Positions 6,066 through 6,182 of a stretch of 6,182 nucleotides of DNA are shown here, piece after piece. Origin of the DNA: Spirochaetaceae bacterium. GTDB lineage: Bacteria; Spirochaetota; Spirochaetia; PWKH01. The position numbers and the translations under genes are program-made. The stretch's first letter is position 1, and the number at the start of each line of letters is the position of its first letter. The stretch lies in the NCBI GenBank assembly GCA_003557605.1, contig PWNW01000160.1:1-6182 (forward strand). The letters are read 5' to 3'. The notes below the pieces were generated by a model. The model saw only the letters and a list, made by a program, of their open reading frames with translations. It ran no database searches and was not told the origin of the DNA.

Positions 6066-6181
6066 CCAGAGACCTCCTCAAACAGGGACTCAATAGTATC
6101 TATGAACTTCTCATATGAGAAAAGGGTCTGCGCCCGTTGAAATCCCGAAGCGCCCATGGTTTTAGCTAGTTCAGGGTCCCC
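6062..6181 (-). CDS. C-terminal end of an upstream gene, probably a GT4 glycosyltransferase (truncated by window edge)
   Basis: The minus strand is open from the right edge to a TGA at 6064-6062, giving 39 residues from GDPELAKTMG to LFEEVSG. The pattern of a short GDPEL-type stretch, a small-residue turn (MGASGFQRAQ), an aromatic FSYEKF and a final amphipathic helix is how GT4 glycosyltransferases usually end; the complete gene downstream ends in a similar way (SFSWEQ near residue 369). The other two frames close quickly or lack such a pattern. The stop overlaps the next ATG by ATGA, so the operon continues beyond the window. The family call is an inference from a short tail. Confidence 0.6.
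   Translation of the reverse strand, partial: GDPELAKTMGASGFQRAQTLFSYEKFIDTIESLFEEVSG
6073..6079 (-). promoter_or_regulatory. Ribosome binding site of the GT4 gene
   Basis: GAGGAGG lies 7 bases upstream of ATG 6065 on the minus strand, inside the end of the preceding gene. It is a strong, well-spaced Shine-Dalgarno that fixes this start. Confidence 0.75.
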
Positions 6182-6182
6182 G

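Overview
The window is a bacterial surface-glycan (O-antigen, capsule or exopolysaccharide type) locus. It is G+C-rich and almost entirely coding, with no intergenic stretch longer than a few bases and no RNA gene, insertion sequence, CRISPR array or promoter that I can support. The sequence does not settle the taxon. Lipid-linked glycan assembly from a monotopic phosphoglycosyl transferase plus a WecG/TagA/CpsF transferase fits many Gram-negative lineages.

Layout: two gene sets converge. On the plus strand, the C-terminal part of a family-2 glycosyltransferase (2-544) overlaps by ATGA a Pol-beta-fold nucleotidyltransferase-like protein (541-1611). On the minus strand, reading from the right edge, are: the last 39 residues of an unidentified protein, probably a GT4 glycosyltransferase (6181-6062); a complete GT4 glycosyltransferase (6065-4905); a polyprenyl-phosphate sugar-1-phosphate transferase with an unusual soluble N-terminus (4899-3790); a WecG/TagA/CpsF transferase (3787-3011); and a large fusion-type gene (3014-1608) interrupted by an in-frame TGA. 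Adjacent genes overlap or lie 2-5 bases apart, so each side looks like one translationally coupled transcript. The two sets meet tail to tail, their stop codons overlapping by four bases.

Proposed joint function (inference from families): the sugar-1-phosphate transferase puts the first sugar on undecaprenyl phosphate, the WecG/TagA protein adds the second, and the GT4 and GT2 enzymes extend the repeat unit. The specific sugars cannot be read from the sequence.

The most unusual part is 1608-3014. Read through the TGA, it encodes a nucleotidyltransferase-like domain without its catalytic signature, a left-handed beta-helix, a hydrophobic segment and a domain collinear with the C-terminal half of the neighbouring phosphoglycosyl transferase, in which the catalytic Asp-Glu pair is Gln-Val. 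It looks like a glycan-assembly pseudoenzyme that has additionally been broken, or that carries a sequence error, in this copy.
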